This document shows positions 36,001 to 51,000 of a stretch of 64,000 nt of DNA, one piece after another. Position 1 is the stretch's first letter. Each line of letters opens with the position of its first letter. Where the stretch lies: contig CM067311.1 in assembly GCA_034231615.1 (NCBI GenBank), forward strand, positions 25,572,015 through 25,636,014. The letters are read 5' to 3'. The position numbers were made by a program, and so were the translations under genes. The notes under the pieces are model-generated. The model was not told the origin of the DNA and did not search any database. It saw only the letters and a program-made list of their open reading frames with translations. This DNA comes from Meghimatium bilineatum (lineage: Eukaryota; Mollusca; Gastropoda; Stylommatophora; Philomycidae).

Positions 36001-39000
36001 TTTTTTCAGGTGACAGGTTGTCAGCATATCCCCCAATTTTACTTTTTCGCTGCATACGATATGTCTGGAACATATACAGTGGACCTATTCATTGCACCTT
36101 GAACTAGAAGTCTAGGTCCTGTTTGACTTACCAGCAAGTGATGATGATAGAACTCAAGTTTGTCACCCTTGTTTTCTATGACAGGCTGTAGATTTATTTG
36201 TAACTACAGACTGGTGTTTCTCTTGTCTATTTTTTTTATGTGAAAGTTTTCTAGATCTTTTGCAAGTCCCAGATGACGTTTTGACTAAATGTAGTTATAA
36301 GGTGCTATGCCGTGAGTCTTCTACTCTGGAAGGAACTTTGCTATAACTTTCTTGCAATCTTGAAGTATCTATGTGACGTTGTCCTTTATAGAACATTGTT
36401 CTCACTGCCCAGCTTCTTCCAGTGTCGTGTTCAGGCCTTCGATGTCATGTGTCCATCATAGTCTTTGTCTGCCTCTTGTTCTCTTTCAGGGAACTTTGCA
36501 CTCCACGATTAATCTTTCTAAATCATTGTGTCTCTTCATATGTCTGAAATAATGTCTCGAGGTATGTTGCAGATAAAAGGCTTGATTTCCTCTCATTAGT
36601 TCAGGCATGGGTATTTAATCTTTAGCATGCCACTGGCACAAAAAAACACTTCTGGGTGTACTTCGCTCAACACTGTGGTAGCAGAATTGGAAAGGTCACT
36701 TGAGCAATTTTGTAACTACAATAAAAATGTAAATGTTTAAATGTAGCTCTATCTTCGGTGAAAAAGGTGGCAAGACTAGCATTTATTCTAGCTTATTTTC
36801 AGGTCAAGGTCGCATTCCAAAATAAAATCCAAAATGAAGACATTTGCAAAGTTTAAATTATTCTGTTACAATCCTCGCAAATCGAGCTGAAATAGAAGCC
36901 ATTTTAATTGAAATTCTTATAGATTGTTTTTCTAATCATGTGAAATTGTTGGCAATTATGCTTATTTTGTTATGATATGACATCATTACAAACATTAGGT
37001 CTGAATATGATGCCTTTTAACTTTTACGACTCTGCGGTCGCAATATTGCGCCTATGAGCACGGCTCCATTGTGCCTGCGGGCGCAATCCCGCTACATAGG
37101 ACATCGCCCGATTCCCGAACTTCACGAAGTAATGATCCCGTGACGTATAAAACCTGCCAAACGAAGCTAGGAATACATCACAGTTTAAAGGTCAAATTCA
37201 TCTACTCATTACGATTGCAAGAAGAGAGAAAGCCGGCTGATTTTGTCAACGAATTTCTAGAGCGATGTTGGCCATTTTGTAGCCATATTTTACTATCAAA
37301 TTGAGTACCGCGTGGTATGGCTAAGTGATCGTGACTACATGTTTCAATAGTTGTTTTTTGTGTTTAATATGTTGTTATTTGATAGGAATGTGTGCGTATT
37401 CATTAAAAAACACAAAAGTAATATGTATCAGGGGTGCCACATGTGTGCATGGATAATAATTACATTGCGTGTCGGCATAGACCTAGTGTTTACCGGACGG
37501 ACATTATATATGATTTCTTCACGATTTATTAGTTTTTTTTAGTTCATATTATATTAGTTTGGATATAAAACAATACATATACAATAAGTATAGGTATTTA
37601 TGAGGATTTTAACAATGTTGCCACACATTGCTCATGTATTAGGGTCGTCAAGAAGATATATATGCGAATTTGAAAATGGTGTTTTGCGATTTTTTCCCGA
37701 ATTTCCAACTTCACAACTGTCATATCACACATACAACAACAACAAAAACATGATTATATTCACTTCTTTATTTAGATATGCAAAAATTATTTTGATATCT
37801 TTTAAAACAAAAAAGTTATGACGTTTTCAAAACACCCACCATCAATAATGCAAATTTTCCAAAAAAGAATTCAGGACCAAGGGGATGTTTTTTAATTTTT
37901 AATTCAGGGCTCTAAAGGTTAAAATATAAATCATGCTGTGTGTAGAAGAAATTATTTTCTTAGATCTACTAAAGACTGGATCGACAAGGTTAGTGATATA
38001 TAAGTATTTTATAGACAATAATATGAGCAAGTTAGTGTGGTTATGAAATAACATAAGAAATATGAATGGTATACTCTTTTCTTCATGGAATCGGTCAAAT
38101 AGGAGCAAAGGAGTCAGTCATTTAAATGTATTTTTAATGTTGCATTTTTTTCATCTTCATTATGCAATTATCAAAAAGTGTGCAGAGAGGAAGTTATGTA
38201 ATTTGTTTGTGACTCAGCAAAGGTTAACACAGCAGATATCAAGGGGTTGACAGCCAACCTTACTCTTTAGTCAACACAACATGCATGGTAGGTTACAGCG
38301 TTACTACTCTTGGCTTCACTACTGGGCACAAGTAAAAGATGAGAGGAACATGGAAAGTAGTTGCAAAAAGATAGTTATCTGTTAACAAATCAAATAAATT
38401 TGACCACCACTGGGATTACCCTCAATTTTTTTAAACTTTACATTAGGACCATACTTGACAATTCTAGTTGGCTGGCAGTCACTTGAGATGCTGATAGCCA
38501 AAACCCACGCTTTCCTGAGCATATTTATTCCACTTACTTTAACTCTCCTTGATTCTAAGCCATGATTTCAGTTAAATAAATCTGACAGTATTTGAGCAAA
38601 TACATCCCCTCCCAACATATAATTGTATGACATGATTTTCTGACTGAATGCTTACCAGTGGCATATAGGAAAGCCAATGTAATATTTTGAAAACTCCCTC
38701 AAAGTCATCAGGCACAACAGCATGAGACACACCATTGTTGTACATAATCTGTATTCCTCCGAGCTGGCTATTGCTTGTGTACACTTCACGTCCTAACACC
38801 TTGGTGAAGAAAATTACAATCGGAATGATACATTTCATAAGTAAACTTTATGTGGGCAAGTACTTGATGTGTTGAGGAAGTTAATACAGAGATGTGTGTT
38901 ATTGAGATACAGAGATCTGTGTCAGAGTAAGTTAATAAATATGTGTTTCAGTAAGTTATCAACAGATATGTATTTCAGTTAATAAGACACAAATAGTATG

Positions 39001-42000
39001 AAGTTTACCAATACGCATGTGAAGTTATCAACAAATAGATTGAAGTTTATCAATCAATATATATATAATTAGGTTATCATTAAATGAATAAAGTTCATCA
39101 ATAAATGTGTGATTAAGTTATCAACAAATGAAACTAAGTTACCAGTGAAGATGTATTTGTATAATCTACTTCCATCTGTGTGGACCTGGTTCAAATCCCT
39201 TTCCTGCATGATTTTTTAAATTAAATAATCCCTGATGTTTCTATATTATATGATTCCTTTACTCAATATCTAAAGCATTAGATCATATCCACTATCAAAG
39301 ATTATCTGTTACCAGAAAATCTCTGTACGACCTATAGACTATAACTAAAGATCTCATGATGAAACAAGTCTTACCTTGTTGAGTGCTCCAGCACCTGTGA
39401 GAATTATGAAGGAATTTTCTACCTGTATGACACGTTGACCAAGTCTGACTAGATAAGCTCCTATGCCTATTGCTCGGCATGACACCTAGCAGAAGAAAAC
39501 AAAATTGCTAAAAGATTTTCCTTGTCAACAGCATCTATATTCTCGGCTATGCAGAGAATATATTTTTATACTATATATTTTTTTTTGACTGAGATACTTG
39601 TACATCAGTTTAGTGAAAAGTTTACTCCAATTGTCTCCATGCCTGGAAAGTTCTATGTGTTGGTTTTGCTCAATATATGTTGCCTCTGTTGCACTGTATC
39701 AGGGTTGTATTCCTGTGGCAGGCCACTTTATGGCCAAATTTCTCAAATGTTTTTGTTTAAGTTTGGCTACAAAATGTGTGGCAGGTTCTTCTGTGGATAT
39801 TAAATAATTTATAAATACTGTCTATTCTATCCGACAGGCATGGAGAACTATGACATCCGCCCTATGTGCCAAACTTGGCAAAAGAGGGACTGACTGACTA
39901 TTCTACTCATGTCTCTATCTATCTATATGCTGTGGCCCTTGTTTGCCTCGCAGAGTCAGGGGTGGAAGAGTTTTCTGGAGATAGCCTTCTTGTGTGCTGT
40001 TTGTAAGCTTGTTCCTGTGGTTTCTTTGATTTCTGTGATCCATCTTTTACATGGTCTGCCTCTGGCTTTATAGCCGTTATGTCGATGTCATGGCCATTTG
40101 TGGCATGCTATCTGTTGGTAGTCTGAAAGCATGTGAAAACCACCAGTTCTGTTGTTTTTAGATGTGTTCCAATACTGGTATTGTTTTGAATCTGTCTGAT
40201 GTTATTGTTTCTAATTCTATCTCTTAATGACACTCCGAGTATTCTTCGTAGACATGTCATTTCTGCTGTTGCTGTCACTATTTTTCTTTTGTCTTGTGCT
40301 GTCTAGGTTTGGTACTAAAGTCTTGTATAATGCAACTTTAGTGTCTATGTTTGCATTTTTGTTCTTGAAAATACATGTCATCTGTCCTAGGATCTGGTAT
40401 GTTGAGCACTTCATTTTCTATGAGCAGTGTGATCTGTCACAGCGTTGTTTAAGAGAGTTTCTAAATGGTTACACTGTGTTCTAATCTATCACATTCAGAA
40501 GTAGAAATCACCTCTTCCATCAGAAATACACTGAAATACCAAAAACTACTACCCGGTCTAGAGGCTGGTCGAAAGATATCCAACGTGTGCCATCTTGACA
40601 GGAGAAAAAAACTACTCATGTATAAATGTATAATGAAAAATGTGTGTGAAAAACAGGTATTTGATAATACTTTTCTCAGCATGTCTAAGTTGAAGATTTG
40701 TTACTATAGTGAGACCCGATACAGCATAAAATATGAACATAAATTTTTGTTGTAGCAAAAAGCACTAGATAATATTTAAGACAATAACCAACTGAAAACT
40801 TAGTTACTGCATAATGAAAAGTAGATGTACAATTTTACTATGCACAGTGTTTTCATGTCTAGAGAAAGTTCAGACTCTCAAAATAACATCAGAAGAACCA
40901 AAATTAAGTTAGTAATAACATATAGGCCTATTTGTCATTGCGAAATAATGAATGTTGATAATTTGAAATCAGTTGAAGATAGATATGCTGAGCCATTGGT
41001 GCGCACATAAAATGGCAACAACGTATTTTCATTATCTGGACTACATTCTACTGGAAATCTAGCAGGACAATTATCCTGCTATAACAGAGATCTGGTGTGT
41101 TTGAGAATAAATGCTAAAGAAGGAGATAATCTAAGAGAGGTAATTTAAGTTTATATATAACATCATTATTGAAACTACAACATATTTTAAATAGTTTATA
41201 CACTATGGAAATTTGGCAATGTTTTTACCAACAATTTGGTCACAAACAGTTCCAACCATATGGCAACTCTGCCCTGTAACAATTTTTGTTCAGAATATCT
41301 GTTATCCATATATCTTTTTTTCTTAGTCTTCCTCTGGCTCTTAACTAGATCTTATTTTACTAGATGTGATTACTGTTCCATATGGGTGATAGCAATCTCT
41401 AGTTGGTGGGATTTCTGGATTTATTGTATTCAGATGGTAATTTACAAAGCATTGATAAAGAGTACTATTTACATACTGTTAGTCCGAAGAAACTATGGAG
41501 TTAGCGCATGTTTGTGGACTTGACTAGAAATTTCCTGTTTCCCTTCTTGCAAGTCTTATGTCATCTACCTGCCAAAAATCTACTTTATTCATGTCTAACA
41601 CCTTCAGATCACGTGTGCAGATGTTTTTATAACTAATAAAATGCAGCCATTTGGTTCTGTTGCAGAGGTCAATTCCCTATATATGTCTTCTGGGAGCATC
41701 CCATCCTCTATTTTTGATGATGTTCCTCCTTCGCAAGCGAAGCTGAGCATCATCAAGCCATGACTTGCACACTGTCGTCAACCTCACTCTCGCCTCCACA
41801 CATATGGTCTCAGTGGCAAGATGACTCAAGACGACTGAGTGTGTGTGTCTCAGTGGATATTTATAATCATCCTCTATTTATAATATCATAAGCAGCCTGT
41901 AAACTCTCAAAAATGTCACTTCCCAACACTTAGCAAGCCTCATTCTGTTCACATCCAGCTTACATTCTATCTAAACTAGTTTACACTCCACATTGAATGT

Positions 42001-45000
42001 CACTGACCAGGTTTATTGTTATCACTTCATTGTAAGCTTGTGATGTCTCACCAGCAATCATGCCTGCCATACGGAGAGATTCTACCCCAATACCATCTTC
42101 TTTGCCTGGAAAGAAAAGCCACAATATAAACCAATTTATTTATCAATGAAAATAGACTACTATTCTTTTTTTTTAGATTTTTATAAATCAAGCATAGCCT
42201 CAATTTTGGAGAATACACTTTTTTGTGTGACTAACATGTATAGCTGAAATCAAGTTTTGTCACTAATTTCACTACATGATAGGTAATAAACTCACTCATA
42301 CAAAACTAGAATTACACTATTCAGCTATAGAACTCTTATAAAAATTTTGGTGTACATGTTTAAATGTGCAGAGTCATCAGCTTGGAACTTTGCACATTTA
42401 TTGCTGCATAGTCTATTTATGTACTGAATTTGAATAGTGATGTTATTTTCTGTGTAACAAATGGTAGTCATCCTACGAAGATACACTTGGCACTCTTTGC
42501 CTTTATAATGGCTTTTAGTCACAACTCTGTTCCAAAAACCACACGCTAAATATATACAGTATATAGGGGTATAAATGCCTATCAATGCACATAAAAGTGT
42601 ATAAAAGTATATGAAGATATGCAAAGGTGTATAAATGTATATTAAGGTATTTAAAAGTATGTAAAGGTGTTTAAATGTGTATCTATCCATAGCCTGCTGT
42701 TTTGTGTGCTGCTATCAGTCATTTTCAATACTGATGATCTCCCATGCCACAATGCCAAGCTGTCCAGCATCTTCTCTTTTGATCTTCCTCTTCAACTTCC
42801 ATGTGGTCACGATGTGCTCATCTTTCCTCTTCTCATGTTATGGCAAACAAATTTAAACTGTCTTCTTATAATGAGAGTGAAAGCACTTAAAAAATTAACA
42901 GATAAATTAAAAGATATTATCATGCCACTTTTTAAGCTGTCTATGAAGTTCTCAACATTTTTCTATAAGACCACATCCCTATTGTCTCTACATAAATTTT
43001 TATTGTTCCGCCGATTGTTAAAAACACAATTCCATACATCAGAATTGGTTCTATAAAACTTATAAGAACTCTCTCACATCAATTCACATAAATATATTAC
43101 ATAGGATGTTCTTCATTGCTTGAGCAATTCTACTTTTGACTTCTTTAACCTTTAGCAAGCCGGATTAAAAAATACAAAACATCTTCCTGCCACCGGATTC
43201 TTTTTTGAGAATTTGCGTTAATGATGGTGACTGTTTTGAAAAAGTGATAATTTTTTGGTTGTTAGAGATATTTAAATAATATTTGCACATATAAATAAAG
43301 AATTGAATTCTGCATATATTGGTGTAATTTCTGTACGTGTGTGTGTGATACCAGATGTATGAGAAAGTAGTAAAGACGTTTTTCACACAAAAACATATAT
43401 TTTATAACAAATAAAGAGAAAAAAAATTAATAAAAAAATAACTTACCTTACTTATCGAATTGCTTGGCATGGCAACACTGTACACTAAATCACACGCAAA
43501 TCTGTTGTATTTATGTTCTTTCATTGCGAAATTATCAAAATATTGCAGGGGGAACTGTATAAACCATGTAGATTTGCAGTAAAATTGTTCTTTGAGCTTG
43601 GGCCTAGAGTCATTTTTGGTGCCACTTAAACATATTCGATATCAAACCTTTACAAGTCCCAAAACCAACACAACATTCTGTATATTCACTGCTGTGAAAC
43701 TAAATAACCCATTAATTCATGATTCAAACTTATTTTATTTAAAATATGATGAAAGAAAGGTCTATAAAACCGATCCACCATCATGGCATCGTACCAGTGT
43801 GCAGATGTGGTCAGATTGATACGAAACGTGTACCTTCCATCTAGACATCTTTACAACGATCATGTCGGATGTGGGAATGTACTGGCTTCGATTGCGCATG
43901 TCCTCAGGTATGTAAGCGGGCTGTTGTACGTGTAAATCTCACGATATCTCGTTGGATGGGGCGTGTCGCCAACGGCGAGCGCCGCAGCTTAACACATCTT
44001 CCATCTGAAACATCTCGAATATGTTGACTTGTTTCATTCTGGTACCATCTACTTTGATGTTTCCTCTAGAGGACATTTCTTCTTGGTTTTTCTCTAGGGT
44101 TACCATTACTTCAGTTTTTCTGCAATTCAGACTAAGACCGTTGATATAATACACAACATAATGAACTATTCTTCACTATAAAACAGTTAATGACACATTG
44201 CTATTTACCAATAATATCTGTGATTTTGTAACGAGATTCTCCCTCATCTTCTATGAGTTCTGCTTTGACAGAGTTTGCAGTTGCCACCTTCTTGAAGTCA
44301 TCAGGACGTAGATATAAATATTTGAAACCCTGTATGTAAACAAACATAATTAGGTAATTAAAAGATAAAGAAAAAGTTACTGTGTATTGATGAAGACATA
44401 CTATTTTCATAATGATATCAGAAAATTTTTCCCGATGGATATAGGGATATGAAAGGGTTGCATATTTTCACTAGTATTTTTGTTAACATTTACTTAGAAT
44501 GCTAATATCACTCCTGGGATCAACAAACATCAATAACTATTAGTAGTAGGCTACTATGCAACTAGTACTATGTTGACGATATCAATATTTTGGCTGCTTC
44601 TGAATTTAACTCCAGAAACTCAGTCCAAAGTTGTTAGTAAAAAATATGGTCTAGAAATTTGCATTGAGAAAAGTAAGATAATCGTGACTGGTCTTCTCAT
44701 TCACAGGGTGACTAGTCTTCTTCTCATTCACAGGGTGACTAGTCTTCTCATTCACAGAGTGACTAGTAATATTAAGCAAGATTCCATGAATATCTGGATA
44801 AAAATTAGACTTAGAAGCTAAATAAAAGTTACCATCTTCAAATACCCCGGATCTCAAATATGTGGTGATAGTAATTCAGGGAATGAGATCAAGATAAGAC
44901 TTGAGATGGCTACAATGGCAAGGCTGATTAAAAAAAAATTGGTAGCGTATCTTATTCAGGACATAGCCATGTTGTTGTTATTAAAAATTCAAATGCTAAT

Positions 45001-48000
45001 GACTAATGTTACTCTTGTCAGCACAATGTCATTCTTAAAAAAATGCAGATCTTCTGAAGTTGACAGACTGATCCATACAGTAAGTTAGTGACTGTTAAGG
45101 GTGTCTATAGAAGTTTTTCCTGGCAGTAGGACATAGCTATCATTTTTTGGCTGTAGTGATTTTCTAGGAAATATAAATATGTTCAGTAGTTTGCCACAAT
45201 ATTCTGAACTGTCCAGACGCACAATTGCCTGAGGCAGGATTCAAACTCAGTACTTGGCCATCACAGACTCTGCCACCGCTGATTACAATTTTTGAAAAGT
45301 AAGATCAATATCAAGTGAAGATCAATCTATTCAGATTGCTAGTGCTAACAATTATTTTATACTGATGATGGCTGAAAGGAAAATATCTTGCAGCTAAGCT
45401 GTAAACCATGGCACACCACATTTCATTCTCCGAACTACAGCCTGCTGATCTTCAGGAGTTTCAGAACTAACACAAAAGAAGAGAAGGGTAGATAACCCTC
45501 TGCCTAACCCTTTTTAGTCATATATTATAACATATATAATGTGACTGTGTTACTATTCTTTACTTCCCTTTCAATTACCTGCAACACACAGTACCAATCT
45601 TCAGTTCAGCGGCAGGAGAATGTTATACAGGAACAGAACTATATTGATATATATATAATAATAATGTCCTGCCTGTCAGTTATCATAATTTTGTATCGTA
45701 TCAAAAGGAAATCCTTCTCTCAATGACAGAATCTTCTTGTAAAGATGGTTTTGAATACTGACCTTTTCAGGGTCTTGAGGGTCCTCCCAAGCCACTCGGA
45801 ACAGATGCTTGAGTTCTTCTGCCATCCCAATCCTAGCTCCACTGTTAGCAGAAATGTAGACTCTTGGGATGCCTAACTTCCGTGACAACTCTGATGCTTT
45901 CTAAATGAACATACCAAAAAAACCTTAAATCCAGACTGCAAGTATTGCACAATATTTTAAACTGTAGGTTATTATTAAAATTTACACTCACTTTAGATAG
46001 TTCTCTGCTTGAAGATTTTTTTGTAGAAGAGGGTCAGTAATTAAAAATAACTTTTGATATTTTTTACAATTGTTCCATGCATCCAAATTATACTTTTAAA
46101 CATTGAGTTCAGGAATAACACATTTATCAGCATTAATAATTCTGCAACATGCATATGCGGAGCACTAAGATAGACACCAGATAACATATTACCCAGCTTC
46201 CTTATTACCCATATTAACATATATGTCCCAGCTTCGCTCACAGAATGGCAATCTAGCACACAGGAGCATCGCTGTAAAACAAGTTTTGGGGAAACCCACA
46301 CTGATCTAAAACTAACAGCTTTAAACACGACCAATACTGGACTAGATGCATAATGTAATTGATTGCAAAACATATATCTAGCCATGAATAATTTCTTCAG
46401 GGGATCTCCATAGTGGTTAAGCCATTCTATTTGTGTCCAAGAAGTTGCAGATTCAAACCTTGCTCACAATGTTTTGTTATTAAAGCAGATGTTGGAGATC
46501 CCTGGCGATTATCTCTTGAAGCTACGGAATTACATGCAAATTATGGGAACTCTCAGAAGGCAGTGTGCCACTCCATTGAGAGGTACAGAGTACATATGGG
46601 AGTAACCAGAACACATTAAAGTAAATCCTCTATAGCCCCATTGAATTTATTCAATTTGTGCATTTCCTGCAATGGTTCTCATATTGTCTACCAGGGATAT
46701 ATAAAATAGATTAAAATCTGGGGGCATGAAGAGCAAATGAACAATTAATGGGCCATGGGCTTGCCTGAGTGGGCCACAGAAAGACCAGAGTCTGAAATTA
46801 TTTGGAAGATATATCATAAAATAAATATTCAAACTTATTCTTTCGACTAGACAAGCCACAGGGAAGATCATCTAGTTAATCACAATGGAAATGTGTCTTC
46901 AGATCTGAATTTGGAACACTTTATAATTAATAACCACATGCGTGCGAGTGTGTCTTGGTCACGCAGATATATTTTGCTCAGAAGGAAAAGGGGGGGGGGG
47001 AGTTGAGAACCAGTATCTAGCACATTTTTCTATAACAAATTTATGAACTTGATGAAATTTTAACAAAGTTAAAAAATTTTAAAACAAAGTTAAGAAATTT
47101 TAACTGTATAACAAAGTTGAGAACCAGTATCTAGCACATTTTTCTATATCAAATTTATGAAAATTAATAATTTTTATAAAATAAACATGCATACTATCTT
47201 GGTTAGGAACAAGCATCATTGCACATGGGGTATTTCCATAAATTCTCTGCCTTCTGTCAACCATATTAAAGTATATCGCCAGTGTGTTGCCTGGGCCCGA
47301 AAGGGGAGCAAAGGATAGCAACACTGTTTACCTTCTACGCATGTCGTAAAAGGCGACTAAGGAGGTTATGGGATGGAGTTGGCTGTCCCATCCCATATAG
47401 GGTCAGTGACCCAAAGCCATGCTGAAGTCGGATGTGTCATGCCGAAAGGTGCAGATATCGCAGCAATGATGTAAACCATGACACAACACATTCCGTTCTC
47501 CGGACTACATCCTGCTAATCTGCAGGAGTTTGAGAACGAACGCAGAAGAAAGTATATAAGCTCAGTATCCATTACTGCACAAGGGGTCACATTCATGTAT
47601 GCCAGTACCCATGAATGCTCTGCTTGCCATTCTGTCAGCCATCTTAAAGTACATATGCTCAGTGTTCATTTTTGTACAGATTCTCCATATCTTGTACATA
47701 ATATTTTCAGGTTTTATTGAAAATGCCTGTGTTACACCGGGAAGTAGTCGTTTCTCTTCATGTTGAGTACCTCATTGCAAGCCACTGTAGTTGTGTATTA
47801 CTGATACCTGATATTGATCTTTATTGTTCTGTGTAAAATTTCTTTTGATCTGCCTACTTTTCTTTTAACCTCTGCCTTTCAAATGCATGTTTGTTTAGGA
47901 ACATGATTCATATGAAAAAATATGGGGAATATACACTTTCTCAACCCCTGAATTCCCAATTCATAATATACTGAAATATATATTAGTACTAAATTAACTA

Positions 48001-51000
48001 TGAAAATAAAATTATAAATTTTGAATGAAATTTATTACCTTGAAAAGCATGTCCTCTGATGGTCCAAAAGAGCCTATTTTGAAGGTCATATCATTTGCAA
48101 TAAGAATGATCTCTCTTCCTAATGGAAACTCTGGTGTCTTGAGGGTGACCTTCCAGGCAACCATGCCAATCTAAAATAAATGAAAACACAAGATTGGTGC
48201 ATTAGACTTCTGTTGAAACTTATATAGCAGGCGTGTCAAAGCTAAAAGCATAAGAACTTTGAGTATACAGGTGGGCCACACGTTTGACATACCTGTTATA
48301 TAGTGTTGTAGTTTGTAGTGGCTGAAGCTCACAAATATAATGGCATTGGGTCAAAGGGCATAATGGTTACAGTAAGCTGAGTTATGAATCAACACTATCA
48401 TGATATCATATTTTTATCTGTGAGCAGGTAGCTCTTATATTTGCTATAGCCTTGTGACAAAAGCATAGGTCCTCCTCGGCAGAGAAACACTAAAACATAA
48501 ATATTTGCTGTCTCAAAAGTATGATTGTGTTGGGGGGGGGGGGTTGTTTATGGTTGCATGCGTCCCCGACAGGAGGCATTCCAGTAGGGCAATATTGCCA
48601 CGGTCATCATGTCCTGCTAGGAGTGTAGCATGTCCTGTCTGGGCAACTGTTTTATCATTCATTCATCAGGTCTGTTGACCCATCTGCAGTGATGGTACAT
48701 CCCCACCACCTAGTAGTCTGCCACAAAAGGATAAAGGTACAATGTTTTCTGCTCTGCATGTCTCCACTATCCACTTGGACCATTTGACAGAAGACAAAAG
48801 AAACCGAGACAAGACCAGTGACAATAATTTTTCCACAGGTGATAGGTTGTCAGCCCAGCCCCAACTTTCCTAAGTCGACTACAACAAGCCAGGAAAGAAG
48901 ACAGTGACCCTATTCTGTGCACCCTGAACATTATCCAGACCCTGGTTGTTAGACAGAACCAGTGCTATAGTACAGTTTCCCATAAGTCAGTATTTGACTA
49001 GAACCTGCCTCACCAATGTTGCCTTTGAACTTGGCTCAGTGGTGATAGTGCCATTCTCAGAGCATGCACCCTACTTCCTGGTGGCTTGGTGAAGCACAGG
49101 AATGATTTCAAATCATGAATAACAAGTTAACTTGAAACACGTCTGCATTGCTGCAAAAGTCCATGGATCACTGGATCAGCAACCAACTAACCATAGAGGT
49201 TGCAAATTCTTACCACGTGTGAGTTACATGTGTCTAAAACAGAAGCGAGGAGGGTTGGATGTGAGATTGGCGAACAAATCCCACAGAAAATTACCGCTAG
49301 ATTTTGCAGAAAAATTTGTGTTGGGACAGAAAAGGAACAAATATTACAGCTTTGCAAATAAAAAATAATTTCAAATGAATATTAAGATTGTATTCCATTT
49401 TTTTTTTGCTCATCACTAACACATTTGTTTGTCTCATGTATTTAAATTCTGTATATTAAAATAAATTCTGCAGAAATTACATCAACTAGTTCTTTATCAA
49501 GGTGCAAACTTTCTATTTCTCTAAAATTACATCAACTAGTTCCATATCAAGGTGCAAACTTTCTATTTCTCTAAAATTACATCAACTAGTTCTATATCAA
49601 GGTGCAAACTTTCTATTTCTCTAAAATTACATCAACTAGTTCTTATCAAGGTGCAAACTTTCTATTTCTCTAAAATTACATCAACTAGTTCCATATCAAG
49701 GTGCAAACTTTCTATTTCTCTAAAATTACATCAACTAGTTCTATATCAAGGTGCAAACTTTCTATTTCTCTAAAATTACGAGGGGGAGTCAATAAGTAAG
49801 TCACAAATTGATGTTGGATGGCAGGAAAATGCAGTAGGTGGTTTCTAAAGCTGTTTATAGTTGATATCATCATAGAACTTTATGTTTATGTTCGCTAGAT
49901 GGCGCTAGCTGTACCTTGCGCATGCGCAGCACAAAAAACAAAATGGCTACTGTACTTACAGAGTGTACAATCAATGAACAACGTGCTGTTGTGCGTTTTT
50001 TATGGGCAAAAGGACTGCCTGCAAAAGACATTCATAAAGAAATGCTTCCTGTTTATGCTGACAATTGTTTGTCCCGTAAAGCGGTGCACAGCTGGGTAAA
50101 AAAATTTTCTCAAGGACGCTCTAAAATTGTTGACGAAATCCGATCTGGTCGTGCTGTTGAAATTGCAACAGACGCATCTGTGCAGCGGGTTGAGGAGATG
50201 ATTCGAGGTGACAGACGAGTAACGATAGACGCTGTAGCAGCTGCAATAGGGTGCTCACATGGTTCAGCATACAGCATCATGCATGACCGATTGAAATTTA
50301 AGAAAGTGTGTTCAAGGTGGGTGCCCAGACAATTGACGGACGAACACAAAATGAACCGATTAGGCTTGTCATTGGAGCATCTCTGTCAATACGCAAATGA
50401 AGGAGAAGACATGATGAACAGGATTATTACTGGGGACGAATCATGGGTGCATCACTACCAGCCTGAATCAAAGCGTGCTTCAATGCAATGGAAACATCCT
50501 TCTTCGCCTTGTGTCCAAAAATTCAAGGTTACACCATCAGCAGGGAAGGTTATGCTGACAGTGTTCTGGGATTGTCAAGGAGTGCTTTTAACCAATTTCA
50601 AAAAGAAAGGTGACAATGTGAATTCTGAATCATACTGTGAAGTTCTATCAGTGCTTCGGGATGCAATTCGAAGAAAACGTCCAGGGCTGCTGACTAGAGG
50701 AGTGCTACTCCTTCATGACTATGCTAGACCACATACGGCTCGATTAACTCAGGAGAAAATAAAAAATCTTGGTTGGAAAATTCTGGAACATCCTCCTTAC
50801 AGCCCCGATTTAGCCCCTAGTGATTTTCACCTTTTTGGTCCACTAAAAACCCACCTTGGCGGGAAGCATTTCGCGACTGACGCAGAAGTTGAATGTGAAG
50901 TGAAAATGTGGCTTAAAAAGCAGAGCACGCAGTTCTACGCAGCAGGTTTGGGAGGACTCATAAAACGATGGGATAAATGCATCAATGTTGGTGGAAATTA

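Noticed and set aside
42057..42062. GTGAGA used as a donor, which would shorten the exon at 42008-42105
   Set aside because: It would delete the conserved [13 protein letters not shown] segment and break the phase with the next exon; the GTCAGT at 42007 fits both.
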